From contig OY720639.1 of assembly GCA_963169105.1 (NCBI GenBank), positions 55,595,848 to 55,659,847 on the forward strand: a stretch of DNA of 64,000 nucleotides, in the 5' to 3' direction. Both the position numbers and the translations under genes were made by a program. The stretch is from Ceriagrion tenellum. Its lineage: Eukaryota; Arthropoda; Insecta; Odonata; Coenagrionidae. The notes beneath the pieces were generated by a model. The model worked only from the letters and a program-made list of their open reading frames with translations, did no database searches and was not told the DNA's origin. Positions 21,716-31,835 of this stretch are shown here, in pieces; positions within the stretch are counted from its first letter, which is position 1, and every line of letters starts with the position of its first letter.

Positions 21716-22029
21716 TGTATATGTAGAATACATGTTCATAATTCCTATGTTATTTAAGGTCAATGCACCAGTAGTGGACACTAGAATAAGAATTTGCGTA
21801 ATTCTGTTTGATGACTACCGACCCATAAGCTGTTGTCCCTAAGTGAAATATTGGTGTCAATCAGTTAAAATGTGCACTGGATAATGCACAATTACCACTC
21901 CAGTCACTTTTCAAACCAAGAATCGAATTGGCATTGAAGGGAAAAGTTAATAAATTCTGCTGATCAAATTTTATGGACAAGTTGTAGTTGTTGGGAGTGA
22001 TGGGCATTTGAAAATTGATAATATAATAA

Positions 22030-22205
22030 CGATAATAATTTATTTAACACTTACTTGTTTCCCCAATTACAAGTGATTTAATATATCTTTGACGAACACA
22101 AACACCCATGTCCTGGGCAGTGAGTAATCTACCCAGGCGGGACTCGAACCCGCGACCGTCGGGTTAGCAGGCGAGTACTTAACTCACCGCCGCCACCGGG
22201 GCCAA
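22030..22205 (-). repeat. tRNA-derived SINE (SINE2), copy 1
   Basis: On minus it begins GGCCCCGGTGGCGGCGGTGA, with TTAAGTACTCGCC and CTAACCCGACGG, then B box GGGTTCGAGTCCCG. The body has CCAGGACATGGGTGT and TTCGTC, and it ends in an AT-rich TTATT-type tail. The second copy at 47833-48030 shares all these blocks. The head closely resembles a tRNA, but the tail and dispersed second copy show it is a SINE. Confidence 0.7.
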
Positions 22206-22954
22206 AATCATATCAAAGTATCTAATAGTGAACATTTCCGTTTACCACTAGTGGCCGATGGTGTGTTGAGGAATTTTTTCCTTCTCATTTAGTGGAAGTG
22301 GCACAATTTCTGGTATTTAGTCAAAATCACTCCTAATGTGATTGCATTTGAACTATGACAATTATATTCCTGAATTTCGTTACTGAAAATCACCGTTCAT
22401 TTTCCCTCAATACAATGCATAGTTCACATTAACAGTCAAGTCGAATTTGTCTTCATCTAGTGCGGTTAACCGACATTTTGTCTGTCGTTTCACTAATGCA
22501 GGGGAATAAATTACGAGTATGACATCCGCAACGTCATAGTCAAGCTAGGGTTTCGTTTAAGCCCCCTGTTGTCCCGAACGTGGCGGTTTTCTCTGAAACG
22601 CTTGTATCCTGTAAGCGGAATACCTTTGGGGCACAACGAAAAATAAATCTCTTCGACTCTAATCGTGAGCGAACGTCAAGTAAATTGATGGATGGTGTCT
22701 GAATCTTCTTCTCCTCGCCCTCAACCGTCACACCGGTCACCCTCCATCCCTTTTGGTGGTAATCACGTGACAGCAGCGCACACGCGCTGAGTAAAATTAA
22801 TGGCTTTACTCTTCCATCCTTCAAATTCCCGGACCCGCTTCATATTCCCTCTTCTTGATTTTTCCGTCACTTTCTCCAAAACCGCAGAAAGTTCTGTAAC
22901 ATTTTAAATCGCTTTTGCACGTTTTGCGTGTTAGTACAAATAAACAGTTGTATG
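22206..22954. other. Unassigned stretch
   Basis: A 94-codon minus frame (22540-22824) has no recognised domain, and I do not call it a gene. Nothing else is seen. Confidence 0.4.
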
Positions 22955-23235
22955 AAATTCGCAGTGGAAAAATCATTCGATTGGACTGGTAATCGAACCT
23001 AGGTCCCTCGATTTCACGCCGAGTGCTCTAACCAATTAAGCTACTCAGGCGTCCTCTTCCATTGTGAGCCTCATGGGGGCCTTAAGGAGAAATTTATCCT
23101 CACGGGTACCGTGCATGCAACGCCATAGGTACCCGTATGCGAGCGCTAAGCGCTACAGTCCATGGGGTAAAGCCCAACTTTTAACACGAAGTTGTTTACT
23201 TATGACATTTTCAAAGAACTGCGGAACTAGCTGTG
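22955..23235 (-). repeat. tRNA-derived SINE (SINE1), copy b with long body
   Basis: The head at 22978-23056 has, on minus, GAGTAGCTTAATTGGTTAGA and a B box GGTTCGATTACC. The body continues rightwards with AAGGAGAAATTTATCCTCAC, GGTACCCGTATGCG, GTACAGTCC-type and GAACTGCGGAACTAG words. From 22978 to 23230 it is the inverted mate of 23408-23660. Confidence 0.65.
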
Positions 23236-23276
23236 CTGTAACTTTAACGGAGTCACCCGCTACTGATCGAACAATT

Positions 23277-23407
23277 GTATGAAATTCGGAGCGGAAAATT
23301 CATTCGCCTGGACTGGGAATCGAACCCAGATCTCTCGATTTCGCGCCGAGTGCTCTAATCAGTTAAGCTACCCAGGCGTCCTCTTCCACTCTGAATCTTA
23401 TTGGCGG
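23277..23407 (-). repeat. tRNA-derived SINE (SINE1), copy c, best-preserved head
   Basis: On minus: acceptor CGCCTGG pairs with CCAGGCG over 7 bp, A box GTAGCTTAACTGATTAGAGC, anticodon-like arm CTCGG/TCGAG with loop CGCGAAA, and B box GGGTTCGATTCCC. It folds as a cloverleaf, but the loop has G where U33 is invariant. The copy is embedded in repeats, so it is a SINE head rather than a working tRNA gene. Confidence 0.7.
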
Positions 23408-23695
23408 CTAGTTCCGTAGTTCTTTGAAAATGTCCAAAGCAAACACCTTCGTGTTTTAAGGTAGGCTTTACCCCGTAGACTGTAGAGCTTAGCGGTCGCA
23501 TACGGGTACTTCTGGCATTAAATGCTTGGCACCTGTGAGGATAACTTTCTCCTTAAAGCCCCAGTGAGATTCACAATGGAAGAGGACGCCAGAGTAGCTT
23601 AATTGGTTAGAGCACGCGGCACGAAATCGAGGGATCTGGGTTCGATTCCCAGACTGGCGATTGATTTTTTCACTGTGAATCTCACTCAATTGTGT
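23408..23695 (+). repeat. tRNA-derived SINE (SINE1), copy d, inverted
   Basis: The plus-strand head at 23580-23660 has GAGTAGCTTAATTGGTTAGA, the spacer GCACGCGGCACGAAATCGAG and B box GGGTTCGATTCCC. Upstream it carries the same body as copy b in reverse, forming long inverted arms around copy c. Confidence 0.7.
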
Positions 23696-24154
23696 CATCA
23701 CTAGCGGGTGACTCCGTTAAAGTTACTGCGCGGTTAGTTCCGTAGTTCTTTGGGAAAATAGGCAGACTGAAGTCTTATTATAGGATTACGATCGACGTCT
23801 CCTGACGAGAAGGCAATGGGCGGTGGTATTCGCGAAGCATGGTGATTGTGATATGCTGGAACTTAAATTACCGTGGCCAAACGGAGATGAGGGCCGTCAA
23901 CGGGCTTTTAGTGAACCTTGTCCAAGTCCAAAGCTACGTTTTCATTAGGTTGTTTTTGCGTTGCCGTACAAATCTTAGCCAATCAGACGCGAGGTCTTCA
24001 ACGCACGCTGCGTACCCGTTGAAGTTTTCTCTCTGTCGACTTTTGACGCAGCCTGTATAGAAAGAGATGCGGCAGGGAGTGAAGATCGACGCCTTTTGCC
24101 CGTCACTTGCTGGTCGTGTATTTTATTCGCGATGAATTTCAGGTCATCTTCAAG
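23696..24154. other. Unassigned stretch with a decayed hammerhead-like relic
   Basis: Near 24110-24155 the minus strand reads CTTGAAGATGACC, TTCATC and GCGAAT. This resembles the fold-back cores elsewhere (CTGAAGA, stem II, GAAAC) but with GAAT instead of GAAA and no inverted arm. Another copy of the GTTAGTTCCGTAGTTCTTTG word lies near 23732. Confidence 0.3.
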
Positions 24155-24262
24155 TACAGAGTGCTCTAACCAATTAAGCTACTCTGGCGTCCTCTTCCAC
24201 TGTGAATCTCATTGGGGCTTTAAGAAGAAAGTTATCCTCACTGGTGCCGTGCAATTAATGCC
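24155..24262 (-). repeat. tRNA-derived SINE (SINE1), copy e, truncated
   Basis: It retains the A-box half (minus AGAGTAGCTTAATTGGTTAG) and the body words GGCGTCCTCTTCCACTGTGA and AAGTTATCCTCACTGGTGCC. The B-box half is missing because the copy is truncated at the SINE/upstream border. Confidence 0.6.
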
Positions 24263-25190
24263 AGATTTTTGACCATAAATTAGCTTTAGGAGTGCAGCCC
24301 ATATCAAATACTCCTCGTGAACTTCCCTTTTTCTTCATTAACTCTACAGGATACGGAAGTAATTTGGAAGATTAAGCGCGTTGCAGTTTTTCGATAATTG
24401 CTCGCCAGAGAAGTCCACCGTTTAGGATTTATTTCCACCCTTGAGAATTGCTTTATTTCAGCAAAATTCGGAGGAAGTTATCTGCATAAAATTGAAATTA
24501 TTTTGGTAATCGAAATTTTACCCATCTCGAAAATGACGGATTTTACTCGGAGTTACATTCCGTAACCGCGGATTTCGGGGCGACCATCTTGGAATTTCTG
24601 GTATTTTATGGAGATGGAACCGAGATGAGCTGTGGTAGTGTCAATTTCATGTGAGGGTATGGCTTATAATACAAAAAAAATCCCTAGAGAAAATTGTCGG
24701 CCGGAAGGGTATAACCTTCTTCTAACCTTAAAAAAAAAGCTTCTAACCGCGATTTGTGGGAATGTTTCTTTTTAGAGTAAAATTCCTCGAGAAAATTGGT
24801 GATCGGAAGGGTAAAAGTTATAGCCGCGGACATATAGGTCAGAGTATGTAGTAGAAGTGGAATTATAAGGTATTCCACGGGTAGTGTGTGTTGAAACTTG
24901 GCAATATGGCATCGAAGCGCTGTTGAAATGTGTTCAAAATGTGATTTTCAAACAGTTTGGAAAGTTATAATTGTGGAAAGACGGCAAAAAAGCGGTATCA
25001 TATGGAAATGCAGAGTTTCAGGTTTTACAAAAGGTTTAAATAATGGTTGTAAAACGTCTGAGAAGCGAGTTATGAAGGAAAATCGGTGGATCTGTCTGGA
25101 TAACATTTTCTCAGTTTTCCGATTCTGTTTTTTATAACCCCGTACCACACACTCTAGTGGTGGCTTGCACGGTATTTCGTGGATGTAGAT
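24263..25190 (+). repeat. Unassigned stretch ending in a LINE-type 3' tail
   Basis: The right end (about 25135-25190) reads GTACCACACACTCTAGTGGT, GGCTTGCACGGTATTTC and GTGGATGTAGAT. This is the tail style of the CR1-like families but a distinct subfamily, which recurs inverted at 26463-26505. The body has a 79-codon frame (24898-25137) without known motifs. Near 24680-24810 there is an imperfect internal duplication (GAGAAAATTG...CGGAAGGGTA). Confidence 0.4.
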
Positions 25191-25789
25191 TAAGGGTAGC
25201 AGCCAGACAAAAAATAGTTCATGTAATGTTGTCGCGCTGAAATGCATGCGGGACTAGGTAAGCCCTACCTAATATCAACGGCCCTTAGTATGAAACTAAG
25301 CTATAGGCAATTGAATCCTGGCCACTATGGGACGAGGGAACGGTAAGAGAGAGACGCATGGGAGGAGCTGGAAGCGTGACCAATAAAGAGGCCTGCTGAT
25401 AAAGCCGGTTAAATTCACTGACGGCTAGGCGTTGGTCGGTCAATCATCGAGTGGATTGCAAGCTTTGGTAGATATTTAAAAAGTGCGGGAAATAGGGAAT
25501 GCAGATAAATTATTAGAGAAAAAATGAAATTCTAATGGACAGAGAAAGCGAGGCTGGTCATAAAAGTGGTAAAATTTGATTGCTTAAGAAATAACGCTTG
25601 AAGAGAAAGAAAATGTTAGCAAAGACATTGGAAAGAATACACCAGCAGAAGAAGCGTTTTGTAGAAGAAGGGAGCTGACAACGGGGATCGTAGTTAAGGA
25701 TATAAAGAGGCTAGTTAAGAGCTTGATATGGAGTTTGGCGTTGTATCGGGCAGAATCTATCTTTAATGTAAATTAAAAACCTATTAATG
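25191..25789. other. Unassigned stretch
   Basis: Purine-rich with no recognised gene or repeat. Confidence 0.4.
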
Positions 25790-26138
25790 TTTTGGCGAAG
25801 TAAGTTGTATCTTATAAACTCCAACGAACTACCGTTGATCAAGTAATGAGAATAAAACTGGGGAAATTGGCTGCTGAATAGATGGATTTATAATCTCGTT
25901 TTTCCCGCGATCGATAATATACCATAATGGCTGGTTATGATATTTTGAAGTGGGTATGTTGACAGGTGTAGCTGATAAGTAGATTTGCTCCGTATTGCTT
26001 GTTTCTTAATCTGCCATGTTGTACTAACATTACGTTTTGGATAACTCCCGCATGACTCTTGTATCTTGTTGACGTAGTTGCAATATGCATTAATGAAAAT
26101 AGTTTCTGTAGCATCGGTAGCATTCCTATAGTGTAGTG
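25790..26138 (+). pseudogene. CR1-like LINE (family C), 3' region interrupted by a MITE
   Basis: It is colinear with 10170-10470: an AACTCCAACGAAC word, TCTCGTTTTTCCCGCGATCG, GTGTAGCTGATAAGTAGATT, CATGACTCTTGTATC and TAGTTTCTGTAGCATCGGTA. It is cut at about 26138 by the hAT MITE. The residual family sequence resumes at about 26440. Confidence 0.7.
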
Positions 26139-26431
26139 CTGTGTTTTTCAAACTTTTTCGAGCCACCTTGATTCCACTAACTTTTACCCAGCGCCCCTAA
26201 TCATAAGCTTTAACGTCATGGACTACATGAATAAAGCAAGTTATTTATAAATGTAAAGCTAAATCCACTGTGATCGAACTATTTTTTATTTCAAATTCGA
26301 CAGAAAGATAAATTACTCATCTCCGGACATGTATATTCGGTAAGGGCCCAGTCTCCAGCGCACTCTTGCAGCCCCCTTAGATGAAAGCACCGCCGTCCAG
26401 GGGGCGGTAGAACCCACCTTAGGAACCGCTG
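26139..26431 (-). mobile_element. hAT-type MITE, copy 2
   Basis: This 293-bp element is inverted relative to copy 1 (1593-1892). Its right terminus, read on minus, is CAGCGGTTCCTAAGGTGGG, and its left terminus is CTGTGTTTTTCAAACTTTTT. The flanking 8-mers GTGTAGTG (26131-26138) and GTGCAGTG (26432-26439) agree at 7 of 8, a good target-site duplication. Shared inner blocks with copy 1 include CCGGAGATGAGTAA / CCGGGGATGAGTAA and GGCGCTGGGTAA. Nested in a family C LINE. Confidence 0.8.
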
Positions 26432-26462
26432 GTGCAGTGCATGTTTGTGTTAATTACTTTTA

Positions 26463-26520
26463 CATTACATCTACGAAATACCATGCAAGCCATCTGTAGA
26501 GTGTGTGGTGCGGTGTGATA
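26463..26520 (-). repeat. LINE-type 3' tail, inverted
   Basis: ACATCTACGAAATACCATGC, AAGCCATCTGTAG and AGTGTGTGGTGCGG is the inverted counterpart of the tail at 25135-25190. The following ~320 bases up to 26840 hold nothing I can assign. Confidence 0.45.
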
Positions 26521-26839
26521 TCCATACCAGGCATCATGAAGCCCTCATTCCCGCTGAAATCCGAACCGCATACGTTCCTCCGGAATGCCCGGCGCAGGCC
26601 AAAAGCAGTCAGGATAACAGTTCGCGGTCAGGCCAGAAATAAGGAGAGTGCTACGTGGACGAACATGCTACCATGTAGTACACTATTTAAAATGCAACTA
26701 CTTATTATAATTACTCCGACAGCTAAATAGTTTTACTAGATAAAAAATAATGCAAAAGCCATAACATGCCGGTAATTGCATGCGAGCTTAGTAACTCATA
26801 ATGATGTTAGGACATTAAGCACCCTTGCAAAAGCCTATG

Positions 26840-27028
26840 TTACCTAGACAGGATCAAGATTCCTAGAACTAATGTATCGTAACTATCATGGTCCCTTATT
26901 GTACGTGTAAAAAATGACATTTTAAAACTATCGGTTCTGCAGTCTAGTTCCTTAATGTTATGCCTATGATCGTTCCTACCATAACAGTTTGGCTCTAGCA
27001 AAATATGTTGAATGTCCGGCAAAAACAA
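26840..27028 (-). pseudogene. CR1-like LINE (family C-like), protein C terminus
   Basis: The minus strand encodes LLEPNCYGRNDHRHNIKELD, CRTDSFKMSFFTRTIRDHDS and a short tail. This matches the family C end (TPTCYGRSDHEN...CRTxRxKxSFFPRxIRD). The frame is open for 62 codons but is only the last fragment of the LINE protein. Confidence 0.75.
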
Positions 27029-27054
27029 TTATTACGGCAAAATACTTTATATTG

Positions 27055-27125
27055 AACGTTGGCGATAACTCACCCCTGCCAATCTGTCTTGAGGTGGCTT
27101 GCAAGGTAATTTGTCGATGTATATG
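27055..27125 (+). repeat. CR1-like LINE (family C) 3' tail
   Basis: GGCGATAACTCACCCCTGCC, GAGGTGGCTTGCAAGGTAAT and TTGTCGATGTATATG match the terminal bases of family C (inverse at 18955-19025). Confidence 0.6.
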
Positions 27126-27799
27126 AACAGTGGAGTCTTAGACCTAAGGCGAGAATAGGCTGTAGGAATTCGATATGTGGATGTGGAGAGTGGAGAAGGT
27201 GCGGTGGACGATAAGGATAGAAAGGGAGTTGCTTGGTATGGTTTACGAGGAAAGGAAACGTTTGTGTTTGATTAGAAAGGGACAAAGTAGTTATGTAGAG
27301 GAGCTAATGTAGGGTGTGGGAAAATTTTCCCTTGCTTCGTAAGTACTGAGTACATAATAGCTTTTTAAGTACTGAGTCGCGCTCCCTTATCCACTGCACA
27401 GACATGTTGGAAATGTCTCCGCTATCACGTCCAGAAGTTACCCAGATTCCTACTGAAACACTCAGCACATCATTTTAGTACCAGAGCAGAATTTTCTTCG
27501 CCCGCGTGACGCTTAAAAGTCAGTCTCCGCGAGGTCTTTGGAATATCTTTCAGATATTCGCAGCGAAGAAAAGTTTCTTCGCAAACACTGCTCTAAGACC
27601 GACTCGAGTTTTTTTATACGGATGAAAAGAGACCATCGCGCATTAGCAAGTGATCGATGTGGAAGACTAAAGAAGTTTTGTCGGTTTTTCTGAAAGACTA
27701 CGGCAATGGAGCGAAACAGTGAACTCTGTCGAAGAGAAGATGAATAAAAACTGGAGAGGCTAGTCCGAAGTTAGAAAGGAATAGGGTGATAAAGCAGAG
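27126..27799. other. Unassigned stretch
   Basis: No gene recognised. There is a small hairpin GCGAAGAA/TTCTTCGC near 27562-27581. Confidence 0.4.
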
Positions 27800-28260
27800 A
27801 ATGATTTAGTAAGAGAAATAAGAGATCTGCCTTGCAAGCCATCACGTGGGCCTTTGGTAGGGGGTGTTAGGACATCAGCCATTGAAAGGGTAGGGGATAG
27901 AGAAAAGGGCGGAGGAGGCTAATGCGAATTTTATGTTAACAACGCGTGTTATCTCATACGTTCTTATCTCTCGAATTTCTCATTATCTTGTTTTTGTTAA
28001 AGTCGCTAATGGCGCGTGGGAAGAGTTGTTGTAACGATCAATTCGGCGGTAGGTATCACATTTTATTTTGTTGCCTCTAACAGTTCGGTTGCTTAAATGC
28101 GGAGTCAAAATAATGGCCGCCGTGTTGTCCTGAATTTCGCCCGATCTGAATTTCTCAAGTTATCCAAGTATAGGGCGTGGCATCGAAGTCTCTACCGGCT
28201 CGCTCCCTAGTTCTTTTATTTGCTTTGCTACACTCCAATGATGCTAGTTGCAGCTTTTAA
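27800..28260 (-). pseudogene. Probable decayed CR1-like LINE fragment
   Basis: The left part (GGGGGTGTTAGGACATCAGC) matches the inverted family B 3' UTR. To the right the minus strand gives QQLFPRAISDF and CRQQNKM-like residues after stops, which recall the SFFPRxIxDWN ending of CR1/jockey proteins. The fragment is too decayed for a firm subfamily call. Confidence 0.4.
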
Positions 28261-29012
28261 CCCTTTGGCTGCGGGAGCCCGTGATTTTTGCTGCTACCGA
28301 GTGCGGGAGAAATCCAGGAAAGAATAAGAGGAAAACCCAGGAAAAGAACTGAGGAAATAAACTCAAATGAAAAAAATGAGTCTCGTTAAAGACTGTTTTA
28401 GATGCTTTTATTTGAATACTCAGAAATTCAGTCTTATAAAAGATTACTACTGCACAATAAACATTTTATGATTGACCTCTTTTTCCTACAACTGCAGGAA
28501 TTAAATCGATTAATTCGAATATGTTCTCCGTTTTGACTAGGGAAGTTACTAGCAGTAACTAACTTTGCTTGCGTCTTTCTTTTCATTATTTACAGGGTTG
28601 TTTAACTGGTTAAGGTAGGTTTAGATGGAAGTTGGAGTACCTATATTTATATTTTACAGTTGGAGCTCATTGTCTCGATGGACTATTTTGCTCTTATTCT
28701 CGGATTACGTCTTATCACCCTTCTCTTATCCGTATAGCATTTTCTCTTCTTTCTCTTTCGTAAAGCATGTTCTTCCCTCTCCTCGCTTACCCAACATGTT
28801 CCACTCTACAGTGATTGCGTGTAACGGAGTAACATTAATCAAACTAATTTCGTAAAATTTTTGGCCGTCATTTATATTTGTAATCTAAACGATAAATAAG
28901 TTCCAAATCAACTGGAGTAAAGTCTTTAAATGAGGGTAAAATTGTTGATTCGCATTTAGACACTCTCTAGACTCCACTTTCTCCGGCGAGGTGTTGTAGA
29001 ACAGCATATTGA
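28261..29012. other. Unassigned stretch, left flank of a fold-back insertion
   Basis: No gene recognised. TTAGACACTCTCT at 28956-28968 is repeated exactly at 29193-29205 on the far side of the fold-back. It probably marks a 13-bp target-site duplication. Confidence 0.5.
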
Positions 29013-29188
29013 AAAATGATACTCAAACGATATCGTACTGTCTACCAAATTTATTTCAAACTCTCACAACACGTGTTTCAACTGTCTAGCAGTCATCATC
29101 AGGTAAGACTGCTAGACAGTTGAAACACGTGTTGTGAGAGTTTGAAATAAATTTGGTAGACAGTACGATATCGTTTGAGTATCATTTT
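29013..29188. mobile_element. Penelope-type fold-back with perfect 82-bp arms
   Basis: Arms at 29013-29094 and 29107-29188 are exact reverse complements, with a 12-nt hinge ATCATCAGGTAA. The arm carries a hammerhead-like core on minus. Exact 13-bp repeats lie outside it (28956-28968 and 29193-29205), so about 44 bp of non-palindromic sequence on the left was inserted with it. The perfect identity of the arms implies either recent insertion or gene conversion between them. Confidence 0.75.
29068..29102 (-). ncRNA. Hammerhead-like ribozyme core
   Basis: On minus: CTGATGA, one extra T, stem II GACTG/CAGTT with loop CTAGA, GAAAC, then ACACGTGT (self-complementary, for dimer formation) and a GTT cleavage triplet. 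Stem I can form from TTAC before the core and GTGA after it (4 bp with one G-U). Only the minus-strand reading is complete, because the CTGATGA lies in the hinge. Confidence 0.6.
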
Positions 29189-29205
29189 ATCATTAGACAC
29201 TCTCT

Positions 29206-29739
29206 GTTTGAAATAACATGGGGGTCTTCCGCAATGTGTATCTTATATTTTCTTATCTAATGTTTCAATTTTCCACGCCTTTACGAACTCGGTCGTTATA
29301 TGCGGGGATTATTGCTTTTTCATTAAACGAAAGTGTAAAATTGAGGCTTAGAATGAAATAGTCTCTCAATTAGAGAGATCTCAGAATAGTCTCTCAGTAG
29401 GAAACGATTCTTTAATTATCAAGTTCCGTTTTAGTTTGTGAAATCTAAGAAAATTGATTTGTAAATCAAATGGCATATTTAAAGATTTTCAGCAAATAAT
29501 TAATAGCTGAATCAAATTAATTCAATGATTTTCATGAGCTCTTCTATGGACACAGAAAAACCTGGAGTTAATCCAGACCCACGTAAATTACTGGTGAATA
29601 TTTTTCTGCCAAAGCTATTATTTAGTAACTATTCGTTCAAACATGTATTGAATAAAAAAATGAAAAAATGTTAAGTAATTGTGATTGTACGTGCTCTATG
29701 ATTAGAGTGGTTAATTAAAAAAAACTATTGGTAATTGTA
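29206..29739. other. Unassigned AT-rich stretch
   Basis: Nothing recognised. Confidence 0.4.
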
Positions 29740-30345
29740 GTAATAATAATACATTTATTTGCCCGAAGATCACATTACAAATTGTCTTACATTTAAGGCA
29801 CGCCAAAGAAAATATATAAAAGCAGCATAAAATAAAAGTCAGTAATACACATCAATAGATCTGTCAAGACAGTAAACCACATTTCAATTAAAACTTATCA
29901 AATAGGAAATCGTGAATTGAACAATATAATATAGAAAGAAGGAAACCCTTGACATTACGCCTAAATTGTGTAATACTAAGCGAATCAGTAACATGATCTA
30001 GAAGTTTATTATACAGCTGCATTCCCATATGTTTAGGTCCCAAAGCAGATTTATTTGTGCGAACAAAATGTTGATGTAAATGACGACGCAGTCTATTTAC
30101 ACAGTTATAAACATCAGAGTTAAAGTAATAGTCACAGAGATTAGCTTTAGTGTGGAAGATGGCAGACTAGTTATAGATACATGGTAGTGGAAAAATTTTC
30201 AATTTCTTAAATAGGGGTCAGCATTGGGCTCGATAATTGGCGCGCAGCATAAGTCGCACAGCATAAGTCGCACAGCCTTCTTTTGAATTTTAAATAGTAT
30301 TATGCAATATTAATTACTTAAAATTCCCCCTATGTACTTATAATA
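29740..30345 (-). pseudogene. LINE 3' end (family E), C-terminal protein segment
   Basis: Read on minus, KIQKKAVRLML and then NADPYLRNWKFFHYHVSI are followed, after a frame change, by IFHTKANLCDYYFNSDVYNC, RTNKSALGPKHMGMQLYNKL, LDHVTDSLSITQFRRNVKGF and LLSILYCSIHDFLFDKF, then a stop. This is the generic C terminus of many insect LINE reverse transcriptases (IQKxAVRxI ... GxxLYNxLP ... FKxxLKxFLL). Two adjacent copies of GCATAAGTCGCACA near 30248-30280 account for one frame change. The 3' end is A/T-rich with TAATAATA at 29740. No RT catalytic motifs remain. Confidence 0.7.
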
Positions 30346-31421
30346 GAGCCTGGTTACGTCATTCCTGTGCTTTTCCGATCATAGCCCCTCTGTTGCGACC
30401 TTCATCAGCCTCTAGTCGAGATTAAGTGAGGGATGGGGAAGTTGGAATGGGTGGGTAGACGTCGCCTGGGCCGGCACGTCATCTCGCCTTGCTTAAAGTC
30501 GTTATCCTCCGCAGACTTAAGAGAACGGACTTGGCGCTCTATAATCAGCTAATGGCATCTTCGGTATTACTTGACGACATTTCGGGGAGATTGAATGGAA
30601 AGTTTTTACCCCCGCCCGAGGACCCAAGAGAGGTGTGGGTGGCGTCGTATTTCACTAATTAGATTTTGGATACGTGCCAGAATCCGTCGCGACGTCTTTT
30701 GTCTAGTTAATTAAAATGGAAATGGTCTAGCTACCTCTCCCTTCTCGGCGGAGATAACAGGGATGGAATCTTATGGCGAACAATGGGCGAACGAACGGAA
30801 ATCGTTAGTTGCGAGTACCGTGGTGAGCTTGTATTTCATCGAAATAATTGACGGTTATGTGGCCGGTTCAGAGTTTATTGGCGTGATTTATGGCTTTATG
30901 AATGGTGTGTTGTCGGGCATGTGCGCTGGGACGACCAATAACCCGTTAAAACGGTGGTCATAGCTCACGAGTGAATTGTTGGCCGGAAACTAGACCGCTG
31001 CTTCGATGCGGAGCCAGGGAAAATGGGATACATTTTTTTGAATTCTTGCAATAGTTTTGACTCGCCAAAAATATAAGGTCAATATATCCTGAGGTAACGA
31101 TATTTCTTTAAGATTTTTGTAAATAGTATAGATGAAACTTAAGCTGAGGACAACTATTTTTATTGAGATTTTTGAAAAATTAGGCAAAGATTTCCTTAAA
31201 AAAAGGTTTAAAAAGTTAACGCCAAAATTTTATGCCAAATGTTTAGATAATAGTACAAGATGGATTCCTTTTAAAATAAGTTGAAAAATAAATCTCGTTG
31301 GAATATATAATTTTATACTTAAAAACTAACTTAGTAAGCTTAGTTTGAAGAAAATCAGTAATTTCTCAACCAATTATGTGAAACTATTTTGGTGAATTCT
31401 CATATGAGGAACTGTTATAAG
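30346..31421. other. Unassigned stretch
   Basis: The part from about 30420 to 30990 is less AT-rich and looks single copy. A 66-codon plus frame (30763-30963) has no recognised motif. It could be conserved non-coding DNA, but this is unproved. Confidence 0.35.
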
Positions 31422-31603
31422 ACATGACGAAAAAGAAAAATCTCTTAGTGAATTCCACACTTAAAATTTTTATTTCCGACATAGATTTCGATTGCCTTAC
31501 AATCATTTTCAAAGGTCCCTGATTGCAAGGCTATCGAAACCTAGGTCGGTAATAAAAATTTTAAGTGTGGAATTTATTAAGAGATTTTTCTTTTTCGTCA
31601 TGT
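31422..31603. mobile_element. Penelope-type fold-back, variant core
   Basis: 84-bp arms at 31422-31505 and 31520-31603 are about 88% identical, with a hinge TTTTCAAAGGTCCC. On minus the left arm and hinge read TTTGAAAATGATTG, AAGG, CAATCGAAATCTATGTC. This is the fold-back core with CUGAAAA-type sequence in place of CUGANGA. The right arm has a deletion through the same place. Confidence 0.6.
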
Positions 31604-31739
31604 GTGCGGTAACCTTCCACGAAGTTACGCCTTCAACCATTAATTTTAATTTTTAACTATCACTAGGCGGCCGTTTGGAAAAAAAATCTTGTTTAGTAAA
31701 TATTATAAGTGATTGACCTCTACATTTACCTCCAATTTC

Positions 31740-31835
31740 TACTATTGTTTCTGCGACAACTCCTGAAAGAGCCTCTGTATGAAGCAGCTCAACGTGAAGA
31801 AGAACAGCTGAAGTATTTGAACGCATCGGTAATCA
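31740..31835 (+). CDS. Candidate host exon (weak)
   Basis: An 82-codon plus frame contains RQLLKEPLYEAAQREEEQLK followed by YLNAS. This charged, helix-like segment has codon choice unlike the surrounding A/T-rich frames. It is followed by GCATCG/GTAATC, a possible splice donor, and preceded by a pyrimidine-rich run. I cannot place a convincing AG acceptor at its start and do not recognise the protein. After the donor the frame turns into low-complexity hydrophobic residues typical of intron. It could equally be chance. Confidence 0.25.

Noticed and set aside
20260..24200. Cluster of tRNA genes
   Set aside because: The heads lack a proper anticodon loop (G at the U33 position), are dispersed with shared flanking bodies and vary in decay. 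They are SINE heads.
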